Source: Diphasiastrum complanatum
Taxonomy: Eukaryota > Streptophyta > Lycopodiopsida > Lycopodiales > Lycopodiaceae
Reading direction: 5' to 3'
NCBI GenBank assembly: GCA_029204225.1
Contig: CM055098.1
Location: 5,823,246-5,887,245, forward strand
DNA length: 64,000 nucleotides
Part shown: positions 50,451 to 62,862 of the stretch, piece after piece
Layout: each line of letters begins with the position of its first letter
Numbering within the stretch: the stretch's first letter is position 1
Made by a program: the position numbers and the translations under genes
The notes under the pieces: model-generated
The model's database searches: none
Seen by the model: only the letters and a program-made list of their open reading frames with translations
Told to the model about the DNA's origin: nothing

Positions 50451-51690
50451 TGCCAAAGCTTTGCTAGCTTTCAATTTTGAACTTTTGACAAAAGATAATA
50501 CAACACGACACAACATGACACGAAATCACCCGTGCTCCACGAACAGCCAAGAAGATCAGCCAAGTACCATGGTGTATAGATATCTGATCTGATATCATGA
50601 CATCATCAAAAGTATTCTGGATTGTGGCTAATCTGTCACTCTTATAATTTACAATTAGTTGTAGATGTTTAATCTTTCTAATCTGTAAGTTACAAGACGC
50701 GACACGAAATTGTTCATGAACTATATACTTTCTGGTTGATGGATATGCAAACTTATGCAAGTAAGCAAACAGACATGAAATTATTCAAAATACAGTCCGA
50801 TTGTGAGGGAGACAATCTTGAAAGGATCAGTAGATCCAAAGGTCTGCTAGTAAGCGAGACACGATTAATGAGAAAACTGTATTTCTCTCATGCCAATGCA
50901 CTACATGGATCTGTCATGTAGTGCTGTTAAATTTCAAGACGATCAATAAGTAATATTGTAGCTGTTATGCACATGTTATTCTATACATTGTATGATCTCG
51001 AATGAATTTTTGTTTGATATTATTCGTGTGTCTGATTCACTTGTTCCATTCAATTTCACACATTGGTTTGATTTCGTTGAATTCTATCTTAATCTGTTAA
51101 CGTAGATCAACAGTGTTTGTCTACTCTCTGAAGGATTGTAGGACTGATATAGCTGGCAGTGACCAACGATCATATCTGAATTTTTGATGAACTGATTTCG
51201 TTCACAAATCCTTTCGCTTCGTGTTTCACCTCACTTCGCTTCGCGATCGCTTGGCCATAAGGGTAATTCAATTACAGAGCTCATCTTAGGTTTCATTTTG
51301 TTTTGTCCTGTTTTGTCTCGTCTTGTTACAGTGCTTGATTGATCTTGTCGCAAATTCTTTCATTTTGTTTCGTTTCGTGATCTCTTTGCTTCCAACATGA
51401 ATCAATGTCAGTGCTTCTTTAAGTTTCGTGCTTCGTTTTGTTTTCTTTCGGATTTCGTTTCGTTTCATTTTGTTGTGTTACAGAGCTTGATTGATTCAAC
51501 TCGAACAAAAATAATTTGAGTTTCGCAAAAAGTTTCGTGAATCATTCGAGATTTGTTTTATCAGTTTGTCACCAGAGTTTTAGCTAGAATTTGCATTTTC
51601 TAAGTGTATTTATTTAGCATCATCCATCTCAATTGTCATTCTCTTATTGGTACACATGTTGTTATTAACACTTAGTATAATTAGTGAAGA
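50451..51690. other. Low-complexity and unassigned sequence
   Basis: Between about 51200 and 51540 the sequence is dominated by TTTCG/TTTTG pentamer-like repeats. Their Lys/Thr-rich antisense frame is not a gene. Nothing else is recognised. Confidence 0.5.
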
Positions 51691-51720
51691 GGCACTTTTT
51701 GAGTCCAAAAAGGGCCCTAA
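51691..51720 (+). mobile_element. Helitron-like 3' terminus, second copy
   Basis: CTTTTTGAGTCCAAAAAG (51695-51712) forms a 7-bp stem and, with GGGCCCTAA after it, is identical over 27 bases to 28295-28321 apart from the first positions. T follows at 51721. Sequence further to the left is not shared, as expected when only the terminus of a family is conserved. Confidence 0.58.
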
Positions 51721-51721
51721 T

Positions 51722-53150
51722 GGAAGAAGAAGACAATTTCGTCATCAAACTTGATAAGTTCTTGTTCTATGAAAAAGAACCTTTGTCGAGTTGCATGCAA
51801 GGGATTCATACAGAGTATTTTTAGATTGAAGGGCAAAGATTAATGCCCAATAGATCTTCAGAAATAACACAAAAAAAATCACAAAACCACTAAAAATCCT
51901 AAAAAATAAAAAAAGAACCTTCGTCCGATTTACTGCACATAGGTGTGATTCAGATCTATCTACTATGAGGTCGACAAAGATTAATACCAAAAATAAAAGG
52001 CCAAAGTGAATGTTATCTAGTTACTAGTAACCTTTTGTGGAAATTTTACACCTTTCTACAAAAATATTAGTTCTCCTGAAAAGAACCTTCACCTAAACCT
52101 TCGCCAAAGTCAGTGTCAGTACGACTTACTATTTCTAATAATCAATGAGTATGGCAAACGTTAAGACAAGGCTAGTTGTCCTATTGATCTATTTGTGTCA
52201 AAAGGGCCCACTTTTTTTGCAAAAATAACAATATTACTCTTGAACCTTTGCCTGAGCCTAAGCCTATTTTTCTGAGAATTCTAATTATAGTATGTCATCA
52301 TTTTGGAGCTAGGTGAAGACTAGATCTGTTAGGATCATCCAAAAAGTCTAATTTTATCCTCGCCAAGTTGCAAAACCTTATTGTTAATTAGAAAGAACCT
52401 TCACTAGTTCTGCTCTAGTTTTAATTGTGTCAAATTTATCCACTGGTTAGTCGGTCAAGATTATTTTAACCAAATTTGTCAGAAAATAGCCAGATCAGTG
52501 ATTTTTTTTTATCTAAAATAGTAGTGAAGAACCTTTGTCGAGTCACCTTCACCTAGGAAACCTTTGCCTATACTATTCTTAGGTTCTGATCTACCAAATC
52601 TAGCCATTGTCAAATTTCTGGAACATTATTTTACATTTTTATTTGATTATGAAAAAGTCTGATTTTCAAAGTGTCGATCGCTTGATCACAGATCTTTTTT
52701 CAAAAAATAAAAAATTTGATTATTGTCAAGTGATAGAAGTTTTACAAATCTGATCTATCACCAACTACAGATATACCTGCTATATCAGGGGTGTATCCGA
52801 ATCTCAACTTAGAAAAAAAGATATACTAGTATATGAGACAATGGATTAAACAATTACAAGAACAAGAGAAATTAGAAGTAGCTAAGGCAACAGTCAAAGC
52901 CATTCTTCACCTGTGCCACCTTTAAATTTACATAATCCATGAATGGATGTTAATACTTAATTGCACCATCATGAAGGTACCCTTCAAGATGACAAAACCT
53001 AAAGTGTTGCAAACAATAATGATCATGAATATTCTATCTAGCAAGATGGATATTAAATTGGGAGAAATTATTAAACAAAAGAGGTATTAATTCAAATCGA
53101 ACGAACAGTCCATCCTGAGCCACTCTTTTGTACCGAATTTGAAGAATCAA
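51722..53150 (+). other. Leader or LTR of gypsy C with a recurring GAACCTT motif
   Basis: No ORF is convincing. The motif GAACCTTYRCC or GAACCTTTGTCGAG recurs at about 51777, 51914, 52083, 52242, 52395 and 52528, and again downstream of gypsy C (56513, 56674, 56775). This links the two flanks of the element and suggests LTR or leader sequence. Exact LTR limits are not visible. Confidence 0.45.
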
Positions 53151-54939
53151 GTGACATACTCAATGTAGGAGCAGTCTGGGAAAGTCAGCAACGAAATATC
53201 ACCCTGCCAATACAACATAGAAAGTTTGGTAAAGAAGCATCCATGATAGATAGAGGTTCAGGAGTTAATCTGATTTCAACAAAGCTATTTGCCAAATGGG
53301 GCCTTACAACGTTAAAACTTGCAACTTTTGTCATTAAGCTAGCTGATTGTCCTAAGGGGATGGTAGAAGATATACCTATCAAGATCGTCGGAGTTCAATT
53401 TGTCATGACTTTTGCTGTAATGGACTTATCTGATGCATTGAATGTTTACCATGTCTTATTGGGTCATCCATGGTTACGAGTTGCACAAGTAATTCATAAT
53501 TGGTACACTAAAAAAATCACTTTTAAGAATTGTGAATGTGCAGTCAAAGTTGATCCAATCACTTGGACTAGCAAGCTAGTAGTCCAAAAAGAGGATGATG
53601 ATACATCAACGACGGATCATACCTATGATCGACATGTAAAGAATTTGGGAGCTCATTATGACTCTCAAACTAATAATGTTAATCCTACAAGGCTATATCT
53701 GTCAACGAGACAATCAATCCGAATTGAGTGAGATTCCCTTACTAGATCGAACTTTGAATATGCCAATCACTTTTCTTCTGAATATGATGAATGTAGGCTA
53801 CGTATTAACTCATTCATGCCTTGTCTGAATGATGAAAATGCAAAACTCACAAATGAGCAGATCTTAAATCACATGGATCGGTTTGGAATGTGCGATATTC
53901 TTGAAGAACCAACAATAAAACCATCTAAAACAGTTATATTGCAGGACGAAAACACTACAGGACCAATGACGAAGAAACAAACGAAACAACATTACAATAC
54001 AATCCTAAAATGAGAAAAATCATCAAGAGAACCACTTCCTAAAGTTGTACCGACTTTATTGGATAAAGAAAAAGAAAAGATGAAGGAGGATTCTTCAAGT
54101 CAGAGTTCTCACAAGACATCATTATCAAGGAAGTTGCCACCTTAAAAAAAGGCCACATCTTCTAGAAAGTCATCACCTCTTCAAATGATTCCTGCCAAGA
54201 AAGCTAAATGAAGAGCCAAGGTCAACTCTTTTTGAGGAAGAACAGTCAAACAAAGACAACATGATATGCCAGAGTATTTCAAACGCTATGCTTTGGGTGA
54301 TGTTGTCATTATGTTATCGAAAGCTCATTGTGAACCAGAAGAGACGCAAGTACCAGAAATGCAAGAGATTTATGATGGACCAGCAACCAATGAATCTCGT
54401 TGAACCAGAAGAATTAGAAAAGATTGTGCAAGTTGGAACGCAACTTACCCCAGAGCAGTTTCAAGCACTAAGGAAGTTGTTGTTCAAGTGGAATGTATGA
54501 TATTTTGAGAAAATGTGTGTTGCCTCACGAAGTACCCGAACTAATCATGTTTTTATATGATGGGATGGGAGGAGGACATTTTTCAACATATATCACTATT
54601 CGCAAACTTTTACAATCAGGATATTGGTGTCTGACATGTTATATTCAGCCATGTGATGTATGCAAACGAGCACGGCGTCGTACGAAGTAGAATTATGGAC
54701 CTTTGCATCTAGTTTTATCGTAGCACCATTCAAGAAATGAGAACTTGACTATGTTGGTCCTATTCATCCTGCAGCAAGAGGATCTCAAGCCCAATATATC
54801 ATCGTAGCAACGGATTATAGAACCAAGTGGGTCAAGGCAAAAGCAGTTAGAGTTGTTGATGCTAAGTCTACGACTAAGTTTCTTTATGAGCACATCATTG
54901 TTAGATTTGGATCTCCTATCAAGATCGTAAGTGATCGAG
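53150..54939 (+). pseudogene. Gypsy C protease, linker, truncated RT joined to integrase
   Basis: The 162-codon frame at 53243 starts MIDRGSGVNLISTKLFAKWG, the protease active site with Arg in the second position, and ends the domain with YHVLLGHPWLRVAQ. A linker follows in the same frame family (MPCLNDENAKLTNEQILNH). TQLTPEQFQALRKLL at about 54440 is the start of RT. At 54480-54495 the sequence jumps to the integrase zinc region (CVLPHEVPELIMF, CDVCKRARR), leaving out about 1.5 kb that gypsy B still has. The zinc-binding HDG reads YDG. DYVGPIHP-type sequence and the second Asp (KIVSDR) follow in broken frames up to 54939. Confidence 0.85.
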
Positions 54940-55671
54940 ATAGAATTCAAAAGATGTGAGGTCAAGTTGCTGTCCAATGTTCTCCACGGTCCAAATCTGA
55001 CCAGGAATCTGCTCTCAGTTAGCAGACTCACCGATTCAGGTCAAAGGGTCGAATTCAATACAAAAGGCTGCACAATTCTTGCCAAATCTCAAAAGGTTCT
55101 AGCCTACGGAAGAAGAATTGACTACCTGTACAAACTCAGCCATTACTATTCTTCTAACAATCAAGATCTTCACACAATCAACTCATATGTTGTGGCATTT
55201 CAAACTTGGCCATCTTAACTTCAACAATATTCAGCAAATGTCAACTCAGAGTCTAGTACAAGACATGCCTTCAGTCAGCAAGCCAGCTTCTCCATGCGAA
55301 AGCTGTATTATCAGCAAGCATGCTAGAAGTCCCTTCAGTTCAGACTTAGTTCACACATCCAAGGGCTTGCTTGACCTTGTACATAGCGACATTTGTGGCC
55401 CGATGTAGACTGCTTCCACAGGGGGAGCTCTCTATTTCCAAACCTTCATCGATGACTTCTCTCGAAGGACTGCAACCTACTATCTAAAGAACAAATCTGA
55501 AGCATTCAAGTTCTTCATGCAGTTCAAGGCGTCTGCAGAAAACCAGACCCAGAGGAAGATCAAGGCACTACGCACAGATGGAGGGGGAGAGTACGTCTCC
55601 ACAGAATTCAAGGAATTCTGCAAGGCCAACAAGATACATCAACAATATACAACGACCTACTCACCTCAGTA
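54940..55671 (+). pseudogene. Copia integrase fragment inside gypsy C integrase
   Basis: The piece begins mid-domain with SNVLHGPNLTRNLLSVSRL, then YGRRIDYLYKLS, WHFKLGHLNFNNIQQM, CESCIISKHARSPF, DLVHSDICGPM, FIDDFSRRTATYYLKN and LRTDGGGEYVSTEF, ending at YTTTYSPQYK. These are the copia pre-integrase domain and the first two-thirds of the integrase core. One frameshift and one stop occur, so it is less decayed than the gypsy around it. No LTRs or target duplication are seen. The gypsy integrase resumes right after, at CLLEYFFVIHRFNT. Confidence 0.9.
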
Positions 55672-56310
55672 CAAATAATAAAGTGTTTGTTGGAATACTT
55701 TTTCGTTATACACAGGTTTAATACTTCGTATATCCGAGGGGTAATAGACAAGCTGAATCTTTTAATAAGATTCTTTACAATATTATAACAAAAACGATTG
55801 AAGCAAGTTGTTCAGATTGAGAACATAAACTTCATGCATAATTATGGGCATTCGAAACTGCTTACAAAGTTAGTACAAATCAGACACCATTTCAACTGGT
55901 TTATGGTCAAGATGTAGTGATGCCGATTGAATTTTTAGTACCATTCTTGCGTATTGTAGCCACAAAATAATTGGATGATTCAAAATCCTTACAAATGCGT
56001 CATGAGGCTCTACATAAACTATGTGAAACCAAATTAAAGACATTACATGCATTAGCAGCATAGAAAGCTTGTCGCAAGGCATGACACGATCATTGCTTAC
56101 ACAAAAAAGATCTGAAAGAAGGAGATCTAGCTTTGATGTATAAAACCAAGCTGATCAAAGAGAAATTGAAGTTTACAAGTGAAGGACCATACAAAGTGAA
56201 AGAAATATTGTCTTACAGAGCAGTTAATTTAGAACATGTGGATGAAAAATGTTTTGACACCCCAGTGAATGGTAGCTGACTACGTAAGTTTTGGTAGCCC
56301 ATTCAGCTAG
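55672..56310 (+). pseudogene. Gypsy C integrase C-terminal part
   Basis: LLEYFFVIHRFNT continues the core after the copia piece. TAYKVSTNQTPFQLVYGQDV, MPIEFLVPFLRIVATK and KEGDLALMYKTKLIKEK are the C-terminal motifs, ending near the conserved PVNGS-LRKFW at 56260-56300. Several stops and shifts are present. Confidence 0.82.
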
Positions 56311-57430
56311 TTCAACTGGTAAGATCCAACACCTTATTATTTTAAATTTTGTTGTTTTACAATTTTGTTGACTTATCCTACTTGATTGATTTTTTTTTTG
56401 GAAAAAGACAATGAAAAAATATTGAAGAAAAGTATTTCTAGAAATCACATTTTGATAAAAAAATGACTTAGAAAATCACTTTTTGAGTTAAATCTTGAAC
56501 ATACCATTTTGGAAATCTTCGCTGAGTTGTCAGATCATACATCCAGTTGAAATACATCTTTATTGAGTTGGGCGGAGGTTATCTTGCAGATGAAGTACCT
56601 ATTTTGAAGTCAGACAGACATTCAGAAGCTTGTTACCACTTTTAGAATTCACCGACCCTGATATCATCATTATGAACCTTTGCTGACCTTCCAGATGGAT
56701 TCAGAATGTTAAAATTAGGTTGTTCATAGGTTCAGATCTTAAAAATTGTCAAATGAAGGGTCGCCAGATCTATAGGACCTTCGCCGAGCTACATCATTGG
56801 GTCAAAATCTTCACTGAGAATTTTGGAAGCTATTTTAGTAGTACTTAAGATGCCTGCAAATTTTTGTCTGGAACTGATCAGCCAAACCAGTACTTTGTCT
56901 AATGGACCCTCCAAATTCACCTATAAAAGGGCCGAATTTGATTCTATTTCTCACTTGTGCTAGCAAAGCTCTTACGATTTTTTCCCCATGACCAAGCCTT
57001 TCTAAAACTTTCATATAGCCTTCTGATACACTCCACATCTGTTCTACTTTCAGTTTTTACCTTTTATCATCAGGTCTTTTACTGATACTAGTTAGTCTCC
57101 ATGTTATGTCATTTATCGTGATGTTCCAACTACAACAAACATCATGATACTTCCTAGCACAAGCATGGTGGCTCATTCGATGACCCTTTTTGAGCCTTTT
57201 CTCAAGGCAATGGGTATCCACGAGCGTGCCTTTTCAAGTAAGATCAACATGCAATTCATTACGATGGCCTTTAGTACCTGGATAGAGGAGAAGTCCAAAT
57301 TTTATATTACCTTCCAAGGAGCTACACACAAGGCACCCTTGCTACTATAGGCATCTGTTCTGGAACCCAGTCTTCACCAAACCAAAGCATGCCAAGAACA
57401 TTATCGATAAGACCACTAATCGATTTTAAC
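56311..57430 (+). repeat. Gypsy C 3' flank: presumed LTR with TATA box
   Basis: The GAACCTT-type motif recurs here. TATAAAAGG at 56932-56940 is a strong TATA box. A short ORF (57144-57350) beginning ILPSTSMVAHSMTLFEPFL lies about 200 bases downstream. An LTR with its promoter is the simplest reading, but no matched second copy could be lined up by eye. Confidence 0.42.
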
Positions 57431-58583
57431 CTTCATCCATTCTTTATCAAGTTCTGTATATTTTTCTGTGTTTTTATACAGTTTGCAAAAATACACAAAG
57501 TTTACAACAGTGTCATCTTTTTTGCCTGTCAGACATCCCGTGGAAAAATGTAGTGTCGCTTTTTCGCATTTTTTGCTTGATAGAAATCTTGTGTAAAATC
57601 ATAGTGTCGCATTTTTTACTTTTTCCAAAGAGCCTCAAATGTTAAGAAAATGACTCTGAAAAAGTATGGGGGCAACCCTAAATGAGATTTAGGGCACTGT
57701 CTCCTTTTTCGCATTTTTACCCTAAATCCCGACACTGTCACTTTTTCATGACAATGTCGTCTGTGGCTATTTTAGTTCATTTCTGCAGAGCTACAGTTTT
57801 GGTTCATTTATGCAGGCATAATGTTTACGGCCAATTTCACTGCTTATCAGCAATCAATGACAAGGAACCGGATGGATGCCAGCGGAGCACCAACCAACTA
57901 GCGATCACAATTGATGACCTAATGTTTTAGTATAAAAAGTTGTTCATATTTGTACAATTTGATTATGAAGTTATCAAAATTATCAGAAGAAGCATTTGAA
58001 TAGTTAGCTCTCTCTCTCAAGCCTATGAGCTTGAACACTCCTGAACATTCTAGCTCACTTCTTAGAGTTATTTTAGAGATTCCTATTGTGCTACTGCTTA
58101 TTAACATTGTGCTTAATTCAGTCTTTCATTTTAGCTGCTCAGAGATAGGATAGAGTATGGGTTTTGATCCGCAAATTATTGTACTCATTTACTTCGGTTA
58201 CGGTTTTTCATACTAAATCAATGCTATCCTTTATTGCGTTCAGCTTCATCTTAGAATATATGCGTTTCTGTATTTCTTCGCGACTAATTTGCAAATAATT
58301 TGTGACTAATTATTTGTCTGATAATTTTTGATACTTTATTGTTTGGCTACAAAATTCCTGCAGTACTGATGATTTCAAAGTTAGTTACTATAAGATCAAA
58401 CATGATTTCTATCACTATTGTTTTGTTTGAAATTGATAGGCGTAGTCATGTATTGTAAAAGGGAAAGATAGTTTATTCCGCCATGCACTAATTGTTTTTC
58501 TTTCTAGACACTCAAATTATTTTCATTTGTTTCTTTTCAAGTTCATTTCTTTTCGAGCTAGACCTACCTTCAGCACAGGATGT
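57431..58583. other. No recognised gene
   Basis: CAGTGTC-x-TTTTTCGCATTTTT-like units recur four or five times at about 57505-57750. No ORF is convincing. Confidence 0.45.
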
Positions 58584-59117
58584 CAAAATCCAAGCATATA
58601 TATCATCTTCTTTCCAGGTGTATGTGACCCTGGAAAGTGCATTAGTTTGATTTCCGAGATCCTTGTTCGAATCAAACCTTTTATTTTATCTTGCATTGCT
58701 CTATTGTTTCTTAGGTCCAAACTATGTTCCTCCTTTAGCTTTGTGGCTTTCAGCCACTTCCGAACAACACACATATTGGATAGATAAATAGTGTGTTGTT
58801 CTTTAAAATTTTTTTTCAAGGCATGTTTACCATACAATTTTCCTGGGGTCCTGCCGAAAACTTTTGGCACACAAAAAATATCATCATAAGACGGGATCTC
58901 CACCATATGTGGGTCAAACATGGTGGATTGTGCAAGTGAGCCATCCGATCTAGTGGCCTTGTTGATTTTATGAAAATCATGACCACTTTCAACGACACTT
59001 GAAGTGGAGGTGTTCTTTTTGGAAAGGTCCAAAAGTTCTTGAATGACTTTTCTGCCTTGCTCATTGGACAATAATGAGAGAAGGCCTTGAATATCAACGT
59101 TTGGCAAACCTTCCATA
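58584..59117 (-). CDS. Hypothetical protein, 177 aa
   Basis: The ATG at 59117 is chosen because MEGLPNVDIQGLLSLLSNEQ looks like a true N-terminus; a longer upstream start is possible. The protein has a Leu-rich first helix region, a Ser/Thr-rich middle, PSYDDIFCVPKVFGRTPGKL and a basic C-terminal half (HALKKNFKEQHTIYLSN, KWLKATKLKEEHSLD). No stop or shift interrupts it, unlike almost every other frame in the window. I recognise no family. It lies downstream of the BAH-like ORF on the same strand, with 780 bases between. Confidence 0.45.
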
Positions 59118-59894
59118 ATAATGATAACCGTGCAAAAAACTGTAAACCTCAATAAGCAAAGACAACAACAACCATTTGTTACTATGACAAGAAAACATAG
59201 TGTTCCTAGATTAATAACGGACGCATAAAAATTGATTAATTAACAACATTGCTTAGCAAAAGATTTATCAAGTTTAGGGTTATTGTTGCTCATTTAAAAA
59301 CCATGATTGAAAACTGCACGAAAGCAACTTCATAACAACAAAAATCAATATGGAACACGTACTAAAATAACAATAAATGCATCAGTGTGTTCCACAAACT
59401 ACTATCAAACACATAAACAACTAAAAAACCCTAACGACTTTGATGGAAGGCCGACGTAACAGAAGAAAGAACCTAATTGCAAGTGACATGAATAACAAAA
59501 AAACATATTGTAAATAATTAACTAGTATGCATTATAATCATGTTACATGTGCAAATAACAAACATTATCATCAATTGAACATGCTAATCTTAATTGGACA
59601 AAGATGTTGGACACATTTCAATTGTGAAGTCATCTCACTCACTGGGATTATACATAATGCTATATGCATTATCTACAGCCAATTACAAGATTGTCACAAA
59701 GGAAGCAAGGATAATTTAACAAATTTGTATTGAACTTTAAAAATGACCACAATATCATATAACTAACGAATCATGGACATTTGCTCAACAGTGCTCAAAG
59801 GAAATTCTTCAAAATCAATATCAAATAAAAGTAAAAAACTTTTGCATTGTTCGCTATACCACATCACAGGTGTTCATTTTGATCTTGCACTTTT
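59118..59894. other. No recognised gene
   Basis: AT-rich gap between the two minus-strand ORFs. It could hold introns or a promoter for the downstream ORF; no clear signal is visible. Confidence 0.4.
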
Positions 59895-60951
59895 CTAGAC
59901 AGTTTTATATTTAATTGCATGCCATTGCCCCAAAAGATTAATGCACTGGTCCCAAGTCACATTTTCTGTATTTTTAGATTCAACTCTCCAAGTGTCGGGT
60001 CGTGTTTTTTTTAACCAATTCACACAGATTGCTTTTGTGGAAGTGTCAATGTTGCGTATAACCCCAGGATGTTTGTTACTTTCAGAGCGTTGCACCAATA
60101 CAATATCATTCTCCTCAAACCAAGGATGGATACATCCTGGATAACCAAGCTCTAGCAGCCATTTGCAGACACTGAAAATCTCTGGTCTCATAAGCAACAA
60201 TATGAGATCTACGAGGGAGGGGAATAAACTTGTGTAGCAATGATGTGATTGGCCTCACACAATCCCAGTTGTAAGGAAGGTGTGCCTTGTCCAAAATGCT
60301 CATTCCCGTTACAAAATTGATTTTTAAGCTTTCTTCACCTCCCTCTTCTTGGATATGTTGTCGATAGTACTCGGTGCCAAAGAAGATCATAATCTCTCCA
60401 TCGTGTTGCATGGAAAAAAAAGACTTTATTTGTGCTTTCCAATGTCCAACGCCAACATTCACATTTAGACTATCCATTCGAACAACAACATGTTGTCCTA
60501 GGGCATAAACATCACCATTAAGAAATATCTTTTTGTAAGCGGTGACCTGTTCGAAGAGGCCATTGCATTTACTTACGTTCCAAAAATGTTTGGCATACTT
60601 CAATTCCTCTTCTGACGTTGGACGGTACCGTTTTCTTTTCTTGGTGATAGAAATCCCCTTGGTTTTAAGCAACTCTTTGCATGGTGTTCCACAATTATTT
60701 GCATTGCATTGCTTCCATAGATTCCTTACTTGTGACATTGATGACACATCTAAGATACATTCGACTGCCACAGGCATGTTGGCAACGTTGTTAGATGTGT
60801 ATCTAACAGTATAGTTGAATTTTCCCCGTGCATCTTGTCAAACATGGTTGTAATATGTGGTTGATGGAACCATCTGTTCACCAGATGGCGTGCATCCACA
60901 TTTGTAATTGCAACTGCACTTGAAATAGGAGGGAGGTGCTCCACTATCCAT
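59895..60951 (-). pseudogene. Cys-cluster protein with BAH-like region
   Basis: The exon starts at 60951 directly after a TTTTTGTAG acceptor-like sequence: MDSGAPPSYFKCSCNYKCGC, a C-x-C-x3-C-x-C cluster. One TGA (about 60838, likely from CGA) interrupts it. CNANNCGTPCKELL and a basic KKRKRYRPTSEEEL follow. YALGQHVVVRMDSLNV, GHWKAQIKSFFS, IMIFFGTEYYRQ and DCVRPITSLLHKFIPLP have the order and spacing of a BAH-type domain (chromatin reader). The frame ends at 60115, but the overlapping frame to 59895 (CIHPWFEENDIVLVQ, WDQCINLLGQW) looks equally protein-like, so a frameshift is likely near 60150. A cellular gene or a transposon protein are both possible. Confidence 0.5.
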
Positions 60952-62862
60952 CTACAAAAAAAATGTGAGAATCATGCACCTTATGAAGACGCAATTTTAA
61001 TCCAATGTACATGTGTATTAATCAACATACAATAATGCGACTATAAAAAGTACATGGTCACTCGACTCCCATTGATTTAAAATTTCAAAAAAATTTATCA
61101 ACGACAAAAGGGAATGGATCAGGCAGCCATTGAAAGTGGTGAACTAGTCACGTTGGACATAAATGGACAGTAGCTAGCCAAGAGCTCTCTTTGGCAGACT
61201 CTTCTTTCAACTCCAAAGGGTGGCAACCTTAAATCCTTGGTTTTTGGATAGATTCCTCTCTGAAAAGTAATGTTATAGTATATATAGGTTGAAATCAGAC
61301 CAATATTTGTGTACAAGGCCAACCATCTTTTTGCACCATCACAATTGTTTATACAATGGTTGTATCAACATTTCAGCTTATAATTTAGTATTATTATTGT
61401 TAATTGAAAGATTTTGAAGAAACTAAGTGCTTCTATCATAGTATTAATATCTGCCTTCTTTTTGGTTTATGGTTTGGGGTTGACACATTTCAATGCTATT
61501 CGTATGGTTCAACGAGCTAGTTTCAGTCACACTTTCAAAAGGATCAACTTGTCTCCACTTTTACTTCCGCTTTGATCGGAGTATGCTTCAAACGTAAGCT
61601 TTACTGTTGGGGCCTGTGGTGATTGAGCATGTGCCACTTTAGGCAAAAAATAATCCTTGAGACTTGGTCCCATAATAATAAGAATGAGGCTGCAATATGT
61701 GATTTACTACTGTACCAGTCTTTTGGAAATACTCTCTGTCATTAAGAAGCTGTGGCTGGAGTGATTCTGAGTGATTTTGGCTAGCTCTGGCAAGTCAGCA
61801 ATGTCTTTCAAATGCATCAGTGGCCATATTGCAATAGAGAAGTTCTTCTGGCTAGCAGCCTAGCTATATTTTTGTGACTGCTTACTATGTCTTAAATAGA
61901 CTAATGTCAATGCAGACACTTGATTACAGTTGCTGGACTTATGTTCTCCTGTCTTCTCATCAACTGTCCTTGTTGGTGAGTTGCACACCAAAGAGCTGCA
62001 TGATTTGTTCATACTACATTCACTAGTGATATATTAGCGTTTTTCCAAAATCTAATAGGTGGTACAATTAGAGATGTTTCTTTACCACATTCATGAAATA
62101 CTGGGAAAAGATCAGACAACTACTTAAGGACTATAGCATGAGGCTCATGAAGGTTGCAACAGAATTCACAGATTTAGATTATCTGATCTGAGATTATAGC
62201 ACAAGATATGTTCCCCTCTAATATTTTGGTCATATAGTTTGCCAGAATACTTTAGAGAGAAGATGCAACAAATCACCTAACTATGACATGAACATAGCTT
62301 TCTACATAACACTCTTTGTACAGTGACAGTTACACATATTTCACTTGATTGTATTATGCATCTTAGACTTGCAATCAGCCATCCTTTAGACAAAACACTG
62401 TACCTACATAGATGATGAAGGTTAAAGGGTTGAAAATCAAACTATCTTCCAATTATATACAGGCCCCATTGCTTCATCATGATAACCTTTTTTGTTACTT
62501 GGTTTAATTTGGAAGAAAAAAAGGCAATCAAGGTGGAATGTCAAGGCAAAGAAGGGCATATGAAGGAAACACGCACAACATGATCGTAGTGATAGGTGAT
62601 GGCCTAAGAAATGTATGCCAAGGGTGTCAATACTTTAGAACTGACTGAAAGGAATTATGCAACAAGTCTCGTGACCTCCTGCATATTGATCTGATGTAGA
62701 GATGTTTAACGAGCATCAGCTAGCAAATCAAAGACGACCCAATATACTAGTAGCTAGACTTCTAGAAATAGTAGTAAATTGACAAGAGTTACTTCTCTTA
62801 GGACCTAAAACTCTTGAATAATCACAAAGCCCTGATGCATTACTCGAATCTTACATAAACCT
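60952..62862. other. No recognised gene; possible introns
   Basis: No ORF of note. It may contain upstream exons of the minus-strand BAH-like gene or of the plus-strand DUF3527-like relic, but none can be supported. Confidence 0.4.

Noticed and set aside
51286-51468. Lys/Thr-rich minus ORF
   Set aside because: Follows a TTTCG/TTTTG low-complexity tract; no domain.
57144-57350. Short ORF downstream of a TATA box as a real gene
   Set aside because: Only about 68 codons, no domain, and the TATA box is more simply an LTR promoter of gypsy C.
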